DNA from: Apostichopus parvimensis
Lineage: Eukaryota; Echinodermata; Holothuroidea; Aspidochirotida; Stichopodidae
Direction: 5' to 3'
Assembly (NCBI GenBank): GCA_000934455.1
Contig: KN888827.1
Span: forward strand, 41,968 to 105,967
DNA: 64,000 nucleotides
The notes under the pieces are model-generated. The model was not told where the DNA came from, made no database searches, and worked only from the letters and a program-made list of their open reading frames with translations. Both the position numbers and the translations under genes were made by a program. Positions 40,501 to 50,100 of this stretch are shown here, one piece after another (the first letter of the stretch is position 1; each line of letters opens with the position of its first letter).

Positions 40501-43500
40501 GTTTAATTTCTCTTCTGCTCTGATTGTCCCCGTTTCCCATCTTTGGCTGATTGTTCAAACTTTGTACTTTTCATCTAGCCACATTAAAAAATTTATGAAA
40601 AGAATAGAGGCCTTTCTAATTTTAATAACACTTCTTTACAATGAATGCAAAATTCTAAATGCCAACGAAATGGTACCATTATAGCAGGATTTATGACTGT
40701 TTATGAAAACCCTAAGTGGCTATGACCATCTGACATGTTGGATCGTTCTTGTTTGTCATCTGCAAGCCCGAACGATAATTACCTGACTCTGTCGCCTACC
40801 CTCAAACATCATCATCATCATCATCTCGTGGTTGGAATATTAACTTTCTCACATGTATGGGTTAACCTTCGTATTAATCGCGTTGTCAAAGACAAACATC
40901 TGGTGATTTCATTATGATTTACTTCACTACAGTGCCATTATATTGCCACCACGGTAGTGAGTGTTGATATGTCTGCGTGACGTTGCTGAAGTAAAACAGT
41001 CGTTTTGAAATCTAGTACATGCTGTAGGTGTTCCGATAAGAACTCAGTGGTTAATTTGGAAATGAAAAATCAATGGAAACATTTCAGTCTGAAAATGTTA
41101 AAATAATTTAATTTCCAATTTTTTTTTTTTTTTATACTTGTGAAATGAAAATCAATGGAACATTTCAGTGACAATGTTAAAATAATTTAATTTCCAATTT
41201 TTTTTTTTTTTTATACTTGTGAAATGAAAATCAATGGAACATTTCAGTGACAATGTTAAAATAATTTAATTTCCAATTTTTTTTATGCTTGTGGTACATC
41301 AGTTAATGTCTAATCTTATAAAAGTCCTTCACGTTTAATTCACTTTACTCTGCTCTTACCCGTCCCTTCGTTCCGAAATGCACTTTTCAAAATCGGTTTT
41401 TCTTTCATCGTGAATGGTTTAAAATTTGGTCATTAAAGCAGAGGGTTACTAACTAAAAAGCATTCATTAGGCATGACATTGGGCAACAGATAAAATGTTA
41501 CCCTTTTAGGTAACATACAGTACAGTATCTCGAAAGAAAATAAGCATTTTGTGCAGTATAATTTCGTTCGTCATAAGTATGTTTATGGCATTAAGGGAAA
41601 GATGTTCACTTTATGTTAATTGGCTTCTCCTGTAATTTATCTGCAACTCACATAACAGCTATTACACTTGATAAACAAATACTTAAATTGTTGTTCTTTC
41701 TATAAACCGTTGTCCGTGCAGGTGAGTCGATCGCAATCTCAGGCGAATTCCAAAACGGTTCAGGTCGCCGACTGAAACCGGGTGCGACGTTGTACCAACG
41801 GACCACATTTTACGCCGACGGCAAATCGAGATCCGTTCGGAATGCAGTGGCCAGTTTGCAGGGTAGCACGATACGAGGTAGACGGACGGAGCCTTGGAAC
41901 AACAAACTTTTAAAAATTCCTCCAATCACTCCAACTCTCTCCAATTGTGGTATCATACGTCTAGAGTACTTTCTTACCGTAAGTAGTCTGCTTTCGGTTT
42001 TGTTTCGAGGTTTTGAATATGTTTGAATATGTTAGAAGCAAGAAACTAAATGTATGTAAGCTGTCTCTGAAATCAGTCTTGAGCCAAAAATCTAAAAAGT
42101 CTGAGTTTCAGCTAATTATGGAAAATCTCTCAATATATTAGTCGGTAGTTCACCTGAAAGTCACCATTTTTGGAAACTTCCAAAACTGTTTCCTCGCGAA
42201 CTACTGTGGGAAATGTTGCCCTAAATTTTGTGCCTTGTAGCTAAAGACTAGGCTGTGAGGTTTGGGGGGGGGGGAGATTTATGCATTGGTAGCAGTTAGG
42301 GTAAAGAAGCTGAAGAGGGGGTCTGTGGGGGAACAATTAAAATATTTGTTGAATCTGTTGATGTTGTTATGGTAATTGCTTTTTCTCTGCAGGAATTTCC
42401 CACTTCTGCTGACTCCCTACCTGTCTCCTCTGACTTTACCCAGTATCATCTGCATCCTCCACTTCTCCTGTCTCCTTAAGCTTCTTCCAGTATCCTTCAG
42501 CCTTCACATCCTCTCCTTGTCTTCCCCTAGTCTTTCCCTAGTCTTTCTGCAGTCCTGCCCTCATCCCTCCATAGTCCTCCCCTAGTCTTTTTGTAGTCCT
42601 CCCCCTTATCTTTCTGTAGTCCCCCTAGTATTCCCCTAGTCTTTCTGTGTGCTTGCACTAGTCCTCCCATAGCATTCCCCTAGTCTTTCTGTAGTCTTCC
42701 CCCAGTATATCTGTCTTCCTCCCCTAGTCTTCCTCTAGTCCCCCCCTAGTCTTCCTCTAGTCTTTCCCTAGTCTTCCCCTAGTCCTCCCCTAGTCCTCCC
42801 CTAGTCTTCCCCCTAGTCCTCCCCTAGTCCTCCCCTAGTCTTCCCCTAGTCCTCCCCTAGTCCTCCCCTAGTCTTCCCCTAGTCTTCCCCCTAGTCTTCC
42901 CCCTAGTCTTCCCCTAGTCTTCCTCCTAGTCTTCCCCTAGTCCTCCCTAGTCTTCCCCTAGTCTTCCTCTAGTCCTCTCCTAGTCTTCCCCTAGTCTTCC
43001 ACTAGTCCTCCCCTAGTCTTCCCCTAGTCCTCTCCTAGTCTTCCCCTAGTCGTCCCCTAGTCTTCCCCTAGTCTTCCCCTAGTCTTCCTCTAGTCCTCCC
43101 CTAGTCCTCCCCTAGTCTTTCTGTCATCCTCCCCTTGTATTCTCCTAGTCTTTCTGTAGTCCTCTAGTCTTTCCCTAGTCCTCCTCTAGTCTTTCCAGAG
43201 TCTTTCCCAGTCACCAATCCCAGGTTCAAATCTTTAACATGTATTTACTGTGTGCAGTACCCAATGCTGACGATAATTATCATCTATCCAAATTGACAGA
43301 GAATGTAACTTTCTTCTCATGTTCTGTTATGTTTTTTACTGTTACAGATTTGTTTAGATATTACTGGTGCAATGAATCTTTACCTTCATCTCCCTGTGGT
43401 GGTCGGGACCGTTCCCCTCAGAGCACCTCCATACTCACCCTTTGATCCTCTCACCATGGATATGGAATACCAAGGGATAACACAACCACCTCCAGTCTTG

Positions 43501-46000
43501 GAAGGTAAGAAGATGTACTTTATTGAATGTAAAGTAACTGACCATGGTGATACTAAATAAAGCAAAAAGGACCTGGAAATGAGCTAAGATTTTTAATGGA
43601 TGGATCAGAATTGGAACCAATGACCCCAGGGCCCCAAGCCCTGCACTGTACCAACTGAACCATTTGAGCCTTGGTTGGCGGCAGTTCCAATATTGTCATT
43701 TATTTGCTGGTGGTGAATGGGGGGAGGGCGGGAGGAAGGGGTCGTTGGGATACCCATCAGAAACCAAAGTACCTTGCATACTGTCTAACCAATGACTGCA
43801 TGGCAATTTAATTTGATACAACCCAGAATGTGGCAGGAATAGCATCTTGATATAAATATGTATAAGGAATGAGGACTAGATACCTGACTGGACATTTATA
43901 GGTGAATTGTCAGTTTTACGTTGGTCATTTACTCGAATGTATCTAGCTTTTTTCCGAAAATTCGGTTTCGCGTCATCCAACAAGCTTTTAAGCATTTTTG
44001 ATAGATTTGGAGCATCCCTGTCAGCACGGTTATCCTAATTTTGTGATCTTTTTGGCTTATATCAGACAACATGAAGGCGCATTGGCAATGATTGAGTTCC
44101 ACTAAGTTTTCTCTTCGTAAATAAAAAAAATCAGTCAGGTTTGGAGAGTTTATAGTGTAAATAGACGAAACCTAAGTTATATGTTAAATATGTATGTTTA
44201 TTGTGCACTCCTTTCATTCTCAATCTAAACACCTCTTAAATGTCTACTGCGAATGTTTAGCACGCACGACCTGACTCGGGTAAGAAACACTTTATCTCCT
44301 CGAGGACACTGTACTCTGTTACTTTTTAATTTAAGCGCGCCCATCTGTGAAAGAAATTTGTCGCCTCACTGGCCCAAGAGCAGAGCAAACACTTTGACCG
44401 TGCATCTATACTTTTCTGTAGTCCAGCATATTACACCCTAACTTGACCACTGGCCAGCGCTTACAATAGTATGCAATGGCATTTTACATGTAGACATCAT
44501 ATGTACTACTACAGTTGTTTTTCTTTTCTTTTCTTTTTTCTCTGTCATTGATATCGTAGCGCCACCTTGTTACGCAGAATGCGTGTTCGGTGGGGTTTAC
44601 ATCAGAGATGATGAGGATGGCCCAGAGATGACCGGTGACATGATGTTTACCCCCATGTATACCTACGTCAACAACTACGAATTCAGACAGCCACCCCCTC
44701 CATATTCAGCGGTAGGTTTCCATGGAGACAAGTTTTCTGTGCAGTTGATCTTGCTTTTAAAGTTTGAAACTGGTGTAGAGCCTATTGAAGAGAGTGCATC
44801 AGGGATTTGTCCAGATGGTCAGTTGTTCCCATGACAACTGAAATCAATGCCAATATCAGGTCATGAGAAAGATGTCAATATCTTTTATTTCAACATTTGC
44901 AATACCCATATCTCTGTTTAATACTTAAACCAAACATTGCAGTAAATAAATAATCCCATTCCAGATTCATACAACATGTGGCTTAATGTGCTCATATTTA
45001 GACTTACTCAAGTCTACCATTTTGTTCATAAAGAGAGTATTTAAAATTGTGATTTCTCTCCAAAATGGAATAAGAATTTTCATATCTGTTTAAGGAAAGT
45101 TTTTTGATCACTAGTGATCTCTATCACAAGGACTAATAATGGTAACCGTGTCTCCTTTAAAGCGTAACAATACCTATCAAGTGGTCAGTCTAGTATGTTT
45201 GGGGCAAAACAGACGAACTGTTGAGTGTATTGTGTGTGTGCGTAGGTAGGTAGGTTATATTAATTTCTGGTTGTTGGGAAATACCTTTAAAATACCTTTA
45301 ACGTGCACAATGAATGTCAATTTCTCACAGGATGGTCTTAACACAAACGGAAATATCTGAAAGGTGACCTGACCTATGACACTGGTGTCCTGCATGTACG
45401 ATCATTTCACAACAAGTCAGGCCAATTCAGGGTTTGATCATGTTTCTTTAAAGACTTAATTTTTGTGGGTGGTTTTTATTTTCACTTTTTCCTTATAAAG
45501 TCCTCATAAAGTATTCATAACTAAATTTCAATGCGACAACACTCGTTGAGCGACACACTCTTTTGCAGTCCCTTTTATAAAACATCAAGCAATCCTTTGT
45601 ATTTTTCGCCTTACTCTCCTTTTTCAAAATAAAATAAAACTGTTAGCAAACTGCTTATCCACTAGAGAGCCTGTGTATAAAGAGAATGTGTAAAAGTAAG
45701 TTGGCCTGACGTTTCGATCCTAGCAGGATCTTCTTCAGAGGCTAAATGACAAGTAACAGTAACAGAAGGGACAAAAACACACACACAGAATACAGACAGG
45801 TTAACGAACTTTATAGTCTGGTGAGTTAGGTCTGACAGACAATTCTGCAGTCCTGTAAACCAATCGTAATCAAGAACCCTGCTGTTAAAAAAAGGGTGAG
45901 TCCTCAGACTTTTTTTGCTTTTGACATCTCTTCACAGCTGGATCCTCACACCTACACGCCGGGACCCTCTTCATCTCAACTTCCGCCAGCCATCTTATGA
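13370..46000 (+). CDS. ARRDC3: Alpha-arrestin (arrestin domain-containing protein, ARRDC2/3/4 group), 9 coding exons, complete
   Basis: A cytoplasmic adaptor; family members carry NEDD4-type ubiquitin ligases to membrane receptors and transporters and promote their endocytosis. Nine exons at GT-AG sites give 405 residues in one frame (human ARRDC3 has 414). The N arrestin domain spans about 1-165 (AGETVSGHV near 20, HWSES after 50, SFEGKYGRIRYWLKAE near 118, HIDINTQSLL at its end). The C arrestin domain spans about 170-310 (RKGYCPGE near 195, LLKIPPITPTL near 263, IIRLEYFL, LPVVVGTVPL). The tail has two PPxY motifs, PPCY at 336-339 and PPPY at 380-383, the expected WW-domain docking sites. 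The start ATG at 13370 has good context (AAAACATGG). The family is certain; which vertebrate member (2, 3 or 4) it matches is not, and it may be co-orthologous to several. Confidence 0.95.
14152..14739. mobile_element. hAT-like MITE in arrestin intron 1
   Basis: A 588-bp non-coding element. The left end TAGGGTGCTGAT and right end ATCAGCACTA form the terminal inverted repeat, with further internal pairing between GATTAATCGCC (14177) and GGGATTAATCGAC (near 14700). Flanked by GTATGCAG (14144-14151) and GTTCGCAG (14740-14747), an 8-bp target duplication matching at 6 of 8. Confidence 0.7.
15597..15705 (+). CDS. ARRDC3: Alpha-arrestin coding exon 2
   Basis: Residues 51-86, starting VHWSESRGG and including EEEYFYMRQVLFG, as in ARRDC proteins. 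Acceptor CATTTCAG, donor GTAGGT, phase 1 out. Confidence 0.94.
16105..16208. repeat. 26-bp minisatellite, four copies
   Basis: Units start at 16105, 16131, 16157 and 16183, each a variant of GCATAATGTATGCATGCATA followed by CACATG. The spacing is exactly 26 bp throughout. The minus-strand open frame rich in Cys/His/Tyr at this place is produced by the repeat. Confidence 0.85.
17763..18140. mobile_element. hAT-like MITE (CAGGGGTGGGCAAC ends)
   Basis: A 378-bp element starting CAGGGGTGGGCAACCTT and ending AGGTTGCCCACCCC(AT), the familiar inverted repeat of hAT MITEs in many animals. Flanks CTGTAGAT and TTGTAGAG agree at 6 of 8 bases. It interrupts an older repeat whose uninterrupted relative lies at about 22690-22975. 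Confidence 0.85.
22982..23200. repeat. Short element with 10-bp inverted ends
   Basis: Begins GGCCCCAAAT and ends ATTTGGGGCC, a perfect 10-bp inverted repeat 219 bp apart. No target duplication is clear and no second copy is in the window, so it may be a small MITE or chance. Confidence 0.3.
24558..24897. other. Assembly gap (340 N)
   Basis: Unknown sequence in arrestin intron 2. Open frames crossing it are artefacts of translating N. The right edge resumes in a C-rich, repeat-like stretch. Confidence 1.
29536..29614 (+). CDS. ARRDC3: Alpha-arrestin coding exon 3
   Basis: Residues 87-112 plus two bases. The frame giving DEHEGG and TGHHELRFVFQIP is set by phase from exon 2 and matches the family's G.HE..F.F.LP strand. 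The linker before it is shorter than in human ARRDC3. Acceptor GGTTACAG, donor GTAAGT. Confidence 0.92.
30626..30773 (+). CDS. ARRDC3: Alpha-arrestin coding exon 4
   Basis: Residues 113-162, with ATSFEGKYGRIRYW and VIDHIDINTQSLL, the most conserved block of the N domain. A long C/T tract precedes the acceptor; donor GTAAGT. Confidence 0.96.
34964..35105. repeat. Tandem duplication, period 77 bp
   Basis: GTGATGGTTATGTAA.ACTCTG starts at 34964 and again at 35041, each copy running through ACTACATATAAAGTCATTAT to a short TCTACCAATT repeat. Confidence 0.8.
35781..36274. repeat. Tandem duplication, period about 252 bp
   Basis: The first copy starts with GATAAAATTTCAGTACAGCT at 35781, the second with GATAAAATTTCGGTACAGCT at 36033. 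Both end with GTTGCCATGGTAACTGACA and GGGCAAGAT. Differences are scattered substitutions and small indels. Confidence 0.9.
36285..36955. repeat. Tandem array of a ~130-bp unit, at least five copies, with internal gap
   Basis: Units begin at CCTACAGTA positions 36291, 36420, 36554, 36683 and 36828. Each carries ATGCACATCAGTT, CACTTACACATGATTCCTTA and GCAGAATTACAAATACTG. The third to fifth units are nearly identical, and the 50-N gap (36691-36740) falls inside the array, so the true copy number is uncertain. Open frames here come from the repeat. Confidence 0.95.
36691..36740. other. Assembly gap (50 N) inside a tandem array
   Basis: A round-number gap within near-identical repeats; its size is probably nominal, and the array may be longer than shown. 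Confidence 1.
36983..38130. repeat. Degenerate tandem triplication of a 300-510 bp unit
   Basis: Units start at GAGTGCACTTTC (36983), GAGCACACTGTCC (37321) and GAGTGCACTTTCC (37830). Shared inner blocks are TTTTAGCAA, AGAGAAA..GTCATA, AATATCTTCCCATATTCAAT (37168, 37480; weaker near 37975), ACATCTG/ACATTTGTTGTGT and TTTGTCAACAT just before the next unit. Clearly older than the neighbouring array. Confidence 0.75.
38620..39240. repeat. TG/TA-rich minisatellite, about seven units of 75-105 bp
   Basis: Each unit contains GTGCTATCGTACAGTATG (near 38668, 38772, 38850, 38930, 39013, 39090, 39175) followed by TTACTGTATGTTATGTTACT and GGTATGATATGTTATG. It ends about 37 bp before the exon 5 acceptor. 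The Cys/Tyr/Val-rich open frames here are repeat translations. Confidence 0.9.
39277..39379 (+). CDS. ARRDC3: Alpha-arrestin coding exon 5
   Basis: Residues 163-196 (SPQSGYQEKTVCCG and RTDRKGYCP), the domain linker and first C-domain strand, including the CC...C cysteines seen in ARRDC3. A TG/TA minisatellite ends a few tens of bases upstream of the acceptor. Confidence 0.94.
41059..41292. repeat. Three tandem units of ~79 bp, each with a poly-T run
   Basis: GAAATGAAAA starts at 41059, 41142 and 41221. Each unit continues CAATGGAA.CATTTCAGT and AATGTTAAAATAATTTAATT and ends in a run of T. It lies in arrestin intron 5. Confidence 0.9.
41722..41978 (+). CDS. ARRDC3: Alpha-arrestin coding exon 6
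   Basis: Residues 197-282, the core of the C arrestin domain, with KPGATLYQRTTFYADGK, WNNKLLKIPPITP and CGIIRLEYFLT. Acceptor CCGTGCAG, donor GTAAGT. Confidence 0.96.
42505..43215 (+). repeat. CCCCTAGTC(C/T)TC minisatellite, 11-bp period, about 60 units
   Basis: In arrestin intron 6, ending about 130 bp before the exon 7 acceptor. Units are 11-12 bp, mainly CCCCTAGTCTT and CCCCTAGTCCT, most regular between 42710 and 43120. The plus (mRNA-sense) strand is almost pure C/T except for TAG. The minus strand reads GGGGAAGACTAGGGG, giving runs of four G separated by 7-8 bases. Confidence 0.95.
43348..43504 (+). CDS. ARRDC3: Alpha-arrestin coding exon 7
   Basis: Residues 283-334, with NLYLHLPVVVGTVPL, the last C-domain strand, then a Pro-rich linker. 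Acceptor CTGTTACAG, donor GTAAGA. Confidence 0.95.
43605..43677 (-). repeat. tRNA-like sequence (SINE head or tRNA relic)
   Basis: Read on the minus strand it has an A box TGGTTCAGTTGG (43651-43662), a B-box-like GGTTCCAATTC (43608-43618) at tRNA-like spacing, and between them a 5-bp stem CAGGG/CCCTG closing a 7-base loop with TGG in the anticodon position. The acceptor and T stems do not pair well, so it is not a working tRNA. A tRNA-derived SINE is the likeliest origin. It lies in arrestin intron 7. Confidence 0.5.
44560..44711 (+). CDS. ARRDC3: Alpha-arrestin coding exon 8 (PPxY motifs)
   Basis: Residues 335-385. Begins with PPCY and ends with FRQPPPPYSA; both fit the PPxY consensus for NEDD4-family WW domains. 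The acidic stretch RDDEDGPE lies between them. Acceptor ATCGTAG, donor GTAGGT. Confidence 0.94.
45703..45743 (-). ncRNA. Hammerhead-ribozyme-like motif of Penelope-like element type
   Basis: Read on the minus strand: stem I GCCT pairing with AGGC, core CTGAAGA, a 5-bp stem II GATCC/GGATC with loop TGCTA, then GAAA, C and GTC. These are the hammerhead core elements in the right order. Stem III is only the self-complementary ACGT, as in the minimal, probably dimeric, hammerheads described in Penelope-like retroelements. One extra A between CTGAAGA and stem II departs from the consensus and may abolish activity. It sits in arrestin intron 8, antisense to the gene. No Penelope coding sequence is nearby. 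Confidence 0.55.
45938..46000 (+). CDS. ARRDC3: Alpha-arrestin coding exon 9 and stop
   Basis: Twenty codons (LDPHTYTPGPSSSQLPPAIL) and TGA. The phase fits exon 8, and YSALDP continues the PPPY context conserved in ARRDC proteins. Acceptor CTTCACAG. Confidence 0.9.
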   Translation: MDPHTYTPGPSSSQLPPAIL

Positions 46001-47115
46001 AACCAATTTCCTGTCTCTCAGTGATCCTTTCTCGTGAAGTTTGAAGGGGGATGGTCTTTCAGAAGAATTTGAACGTACCAGATAGGAAAGGTCAAGAAGC
46101 AGATGGCCTAGCTGTCGAGATACGTCCATGCTCGACCCGCCGACACAAAAATCTGCCAAATCTTTTACGGAACGAGTAGTTTTCTTAACTTGAGGAGTTT
46201 TCATATATAAATATCTTTATATATATTTTTTTCTTTTGTAACCTACTATTGTCGAATTTATCAGAAATTTCTACTCCAGTCTGGTTTAACAAACGTATGG
46301 GATGACTGACTGGGAAACCTGGTAATACAAAGTCGCATGTCACGTGCAATGTACTGATAGGTTAGTCGTGAATTATTCGGTCTGTTTCACGGACGGGATC
46401 TTGGTGAACTTGTCATGACTTTCTAAGAAGTTAAGCACTCTGTTGTACATTCAACGTTAAAGGGTTCTCTTCGCTGCGCGAATGTCTTAGTCCAAGTTCC
46501 GAGTTGCCGTAGTCTCACACCAAATGTGGAATGCTTCAAAAAGTCTTGTGAATAATAATTCTTAAGTCAAACAACTGCCCATAACCTACAAGAATTTTAT
46601 AGCCAGTTTACCTAATCTTTACGTTTATTTGCAAACTCTGGCCACTTGTTTCACTGGACCTGTCGTTCCAATGAGTAAACTAGTTTAATAAGTTTTTCGC
46701 TGTTGTGACATCACAAATTCTGTTTCGTTTTTTTCCACATTACAAAACTTGGCAATTTGAGGAGTTATCTAGGACAATAACAGAACTTTTTGAAACGTGC
46801 AGATAAAAGCTAAGAAATTGCTAATCGACAGATTGAAAACATCGATAGAGTGCTATTAAAATTCAGAAACAAGACAAATGCCCAAATGAGATTGAATTAT
46901 GTCTATGACACAAAGTCTAAGGCTCAATTCCTACCTTCACCTGATGAGTTCCAAATTGAAAAAGCTGTTGAATATATTTGTTTAGTTTGAGTATGTTTAC
47001 TGACATGTATTTCATATTTTCAGTCATGGAGGTGGGCAGGGGGAACAGGGATGGGATTAGTAAGAAATTAATTTTTCTGCCTCCTTTTGTTTTAATCAGT
47101 GAATATTAATCAAGA

Positions 47116-47121
47116 AATAAA
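47116..47121 (+). terminator. Candidate poly(A) signal of the arrestin gene
   Basis: The first AATAAA downstream of the stop codon, 1.1 kb away; another lies at 47473. Without transcripts the real 3' end is unknown. Confidence 0.25.
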
Positions 47122-50100
47122 TATTTATCGGGAGTTTTGGTGGTAAAAGGCTTATCTGTCGCTAGTGTTTCTTCTCAGTGTAATCAGAAATATTAAATTT
47201 GACATAGGTTTGTCAAAGGCACCAACCACCCTTATTTACAACACAGGTTCAAATACCACATACCAATTCTCAGTCAAAACTTAGGTCTTTGGATTGAAGT
47301 AGTGAGCCATTTACTTTTGGTCAAGTATAACAGGTACAATTTTGGGGTTGCTCTCTTTGTTGATTCTTTTTTTTGGGTGTAACTTCAGAGTACTTTAAAG
47401 AGGAGAATTTCTAGAGAACAATGGATTTAAAAAAACCTTTGAGAGTATTTGTGGGAGACCAATGAGTATGCAAATAAAATGCCTTTTAATAGTGACAAGG
47501 ATAGGAATCCGTATATGCTATTTGTAATATTATTGTGCCATTCAATACATCTGTGGTATCACATGTGGTAGTTTGGATATCATTGTTAACGTCAGACAGC
47601 CTTCTTATCGAGGAATGTTTTGTTACAGGTGACCATCCTGGCTCTTTCTAGCATATTTTATAGCCAGCAAAATTGTTTCAGCGTTAGGTTTACTAACCTT
47701 TTTTGTTAAAGCGTAGGTTCGTACCTATATATATTGTTTTTTTGTTTTTTTGGTTTCAGATGTTACCCAATAGTGCACGATAGATAAGTTGGCTGTATAA
47801 GTGGCAGTTTGGCCATTAACAAATCTAAAATGTCAGCACAAAAATTTATATGAGAAGACTTGCCAGGAAAGTGCATTATAACGAGTAAATTTGTACTCTT
47901 AAGCTTCCCAAACATTTCCCCGTTTTTTGCAATATCGAAATACATGGTTTCAAACATGTATTCTTTTCGTCGTAGTTGTTGTGTATATTATTCCACGTTA
48001 TATAATCTATCATGTCAATTCCTCTTTCATATTATCCGCAATGATGTCTTGGCTTTCTGTGAACTTTGACCTAGATATGTTACAAAATAGAGAGACTTTG
48101 AAGGTCTTTATGGAATAAGTTACTTTTCCTGCTGTGTAAATTTAAACAAACTTGTTATGTTCCCCATCACCTTTCTTGCTCTAACCAACTGCTCCATCTT
48201 GAAAATAGCACCGTGTTGAATGTTTCCTGATTTTTTCCTTTTTCTTGTCGAGACCTTGTTGTGACCTTTAACCTCAAGATGATACCATAAATGAGATAAG
48301 GGGGGATAATTCATTCACTCTGCACGCTCCTGATTACACAGCTTTTATAGAAAGATCGAGTTGTAGGGATAAATATCTCAAATCGTGGTATTTTTTTAGC
48401 TCACTTTTTTTGAGATATTTTGAGAAATCATCTATTTATCCGAATATCTTGACATTAAGATCTCCTTACTTGAAACCTTCAAATTGCATTTTCACAAATA
48501 ATAATCTGGCATAAACTATTGAAAATTTTAGTGAACAAGTTCTGAATTTATAAGTATCGAAAAAGATGGATGCCTCTAGTGGACTCCGACTTGAAAGGAA
48601 ACTTTTCAATTTGTGTACATTTCATTCCTTTGAGAGATGTTTGTAAAGGCCAAAATCATTTGCTTAAAATACTTTCCACACAATTTTTTTTTTGGGGCTG
48701 CTCAAGAATTGATTAACAGTTCTGGGAAGAACAGTTTTTGAAGACCAAAAAGTGAGTGGAAAAATAATTGAATTTGAAAAAAATTTTGGAAGTACAAATT
48801 TCATCAGAAATATGATAATATGTAAAAGCCTGGTAGTAATGAATTGGTCTGAAATTGAAAATGATTGATATTCATGAAAATAATTGATGCTAAGTGATAA
48901 TATATTGAAGGAATAATTTCATAGTATTTTTCTATTTGGGGGGGGGGCAAATTTGGTGGCAGAAGTTAAAACCATTTTTTTTTATGATTATTATTATTAA
49001 TTTTACATAAAGATTGGATGCAATGGATCAAACTGTAAATCAATTATTGTTTTGCAAAATATAAAGTTTTCCTTTCCAAGAATACTAAATTTGTTGGAAC
49101 CTTTTTTAATTTTCTGATCGACCAATGTTAGCTATCTGCTGCTGCAATATATCGTACTGTCAAATAAGTTTTGTTAAATTTAACAGTTCTATTTTGAATA
49201 ATATATATAAATCTCATATATTATGGAAAACTAGAAGTCCTTTTTGAAATGCAAAGCTGCCTCAATAACTTCAGAAAATGTTACAATTAAAAAAATTGAC
49301 TTGATTCTATTTAGATTTTCATACATATCTGGTTCCTGAAAGTTCCCCCCCCCCCCAAAAAAAAAAACAGAAGGAAATTTCTCTTGTTAGAATATGATTG
49401 AATTTCCTGAGAGTTGATGGTTTGGGAAGCCATCTCAAAAAGTTGCATAGAATATTGAGTAAGTAGGGATATATATCAAGAAAAATTACTTTCATTCTTT
49501 AATTGTCTTTTGTAAGTTTTGTACCACCTTCAGTTAACGTGATATCAATGTTTCTTACAAGTTTAGTGTTTTCTTTCTTCTTTCTGCTTTAGCAATTGTT
49601 GCCTTTCCTGATAAGACAGGGCTTTGTATTAATGAAGAATGATTATTGTTATTCTTTGCTGATAGCTTTTTATAGCTGTTTGTTTTAGTCTTACGTGGAA
49701 TAGCTAATTAGTGAAGTCCATTGTTGAACAGTACAGGGTGCTATGATGATAAGGTGGTATGGATGCTAATAGATGCCATGTAAGGTAACAACACGGCATG
49801 GGGGGGGGGGGGAAGGTTATCGTTATGTAAACACTGAACACAGAGGTATAAGATTGGATGTAAGTGTTAATGATGGAGTTGGACGGATAAAAGAGGAATT
49901 TGGTTGGCAGAGGGAATGGATCAGGGTGGTTGGTGTGTTAGGGAGAGAGGGGTGGTTTTTTTTGGGGGGGGGCATGATATTGCAATGGGACAAGATGAAT
50001 ACTACTGCTGGTCAGAGTACTTCATTTTTCTTAGGGAAGCAAATTTGTAAATGAGAGTGACCAATTTAATTTCCTTTTGTTTCCATCTTTTTCATAGGTA

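Noticed and set aside
43605-43677. Functional tRNA-Pro gene
   Set aside because: Acceptor and T stems do not pair, and the B box departs from consensus.
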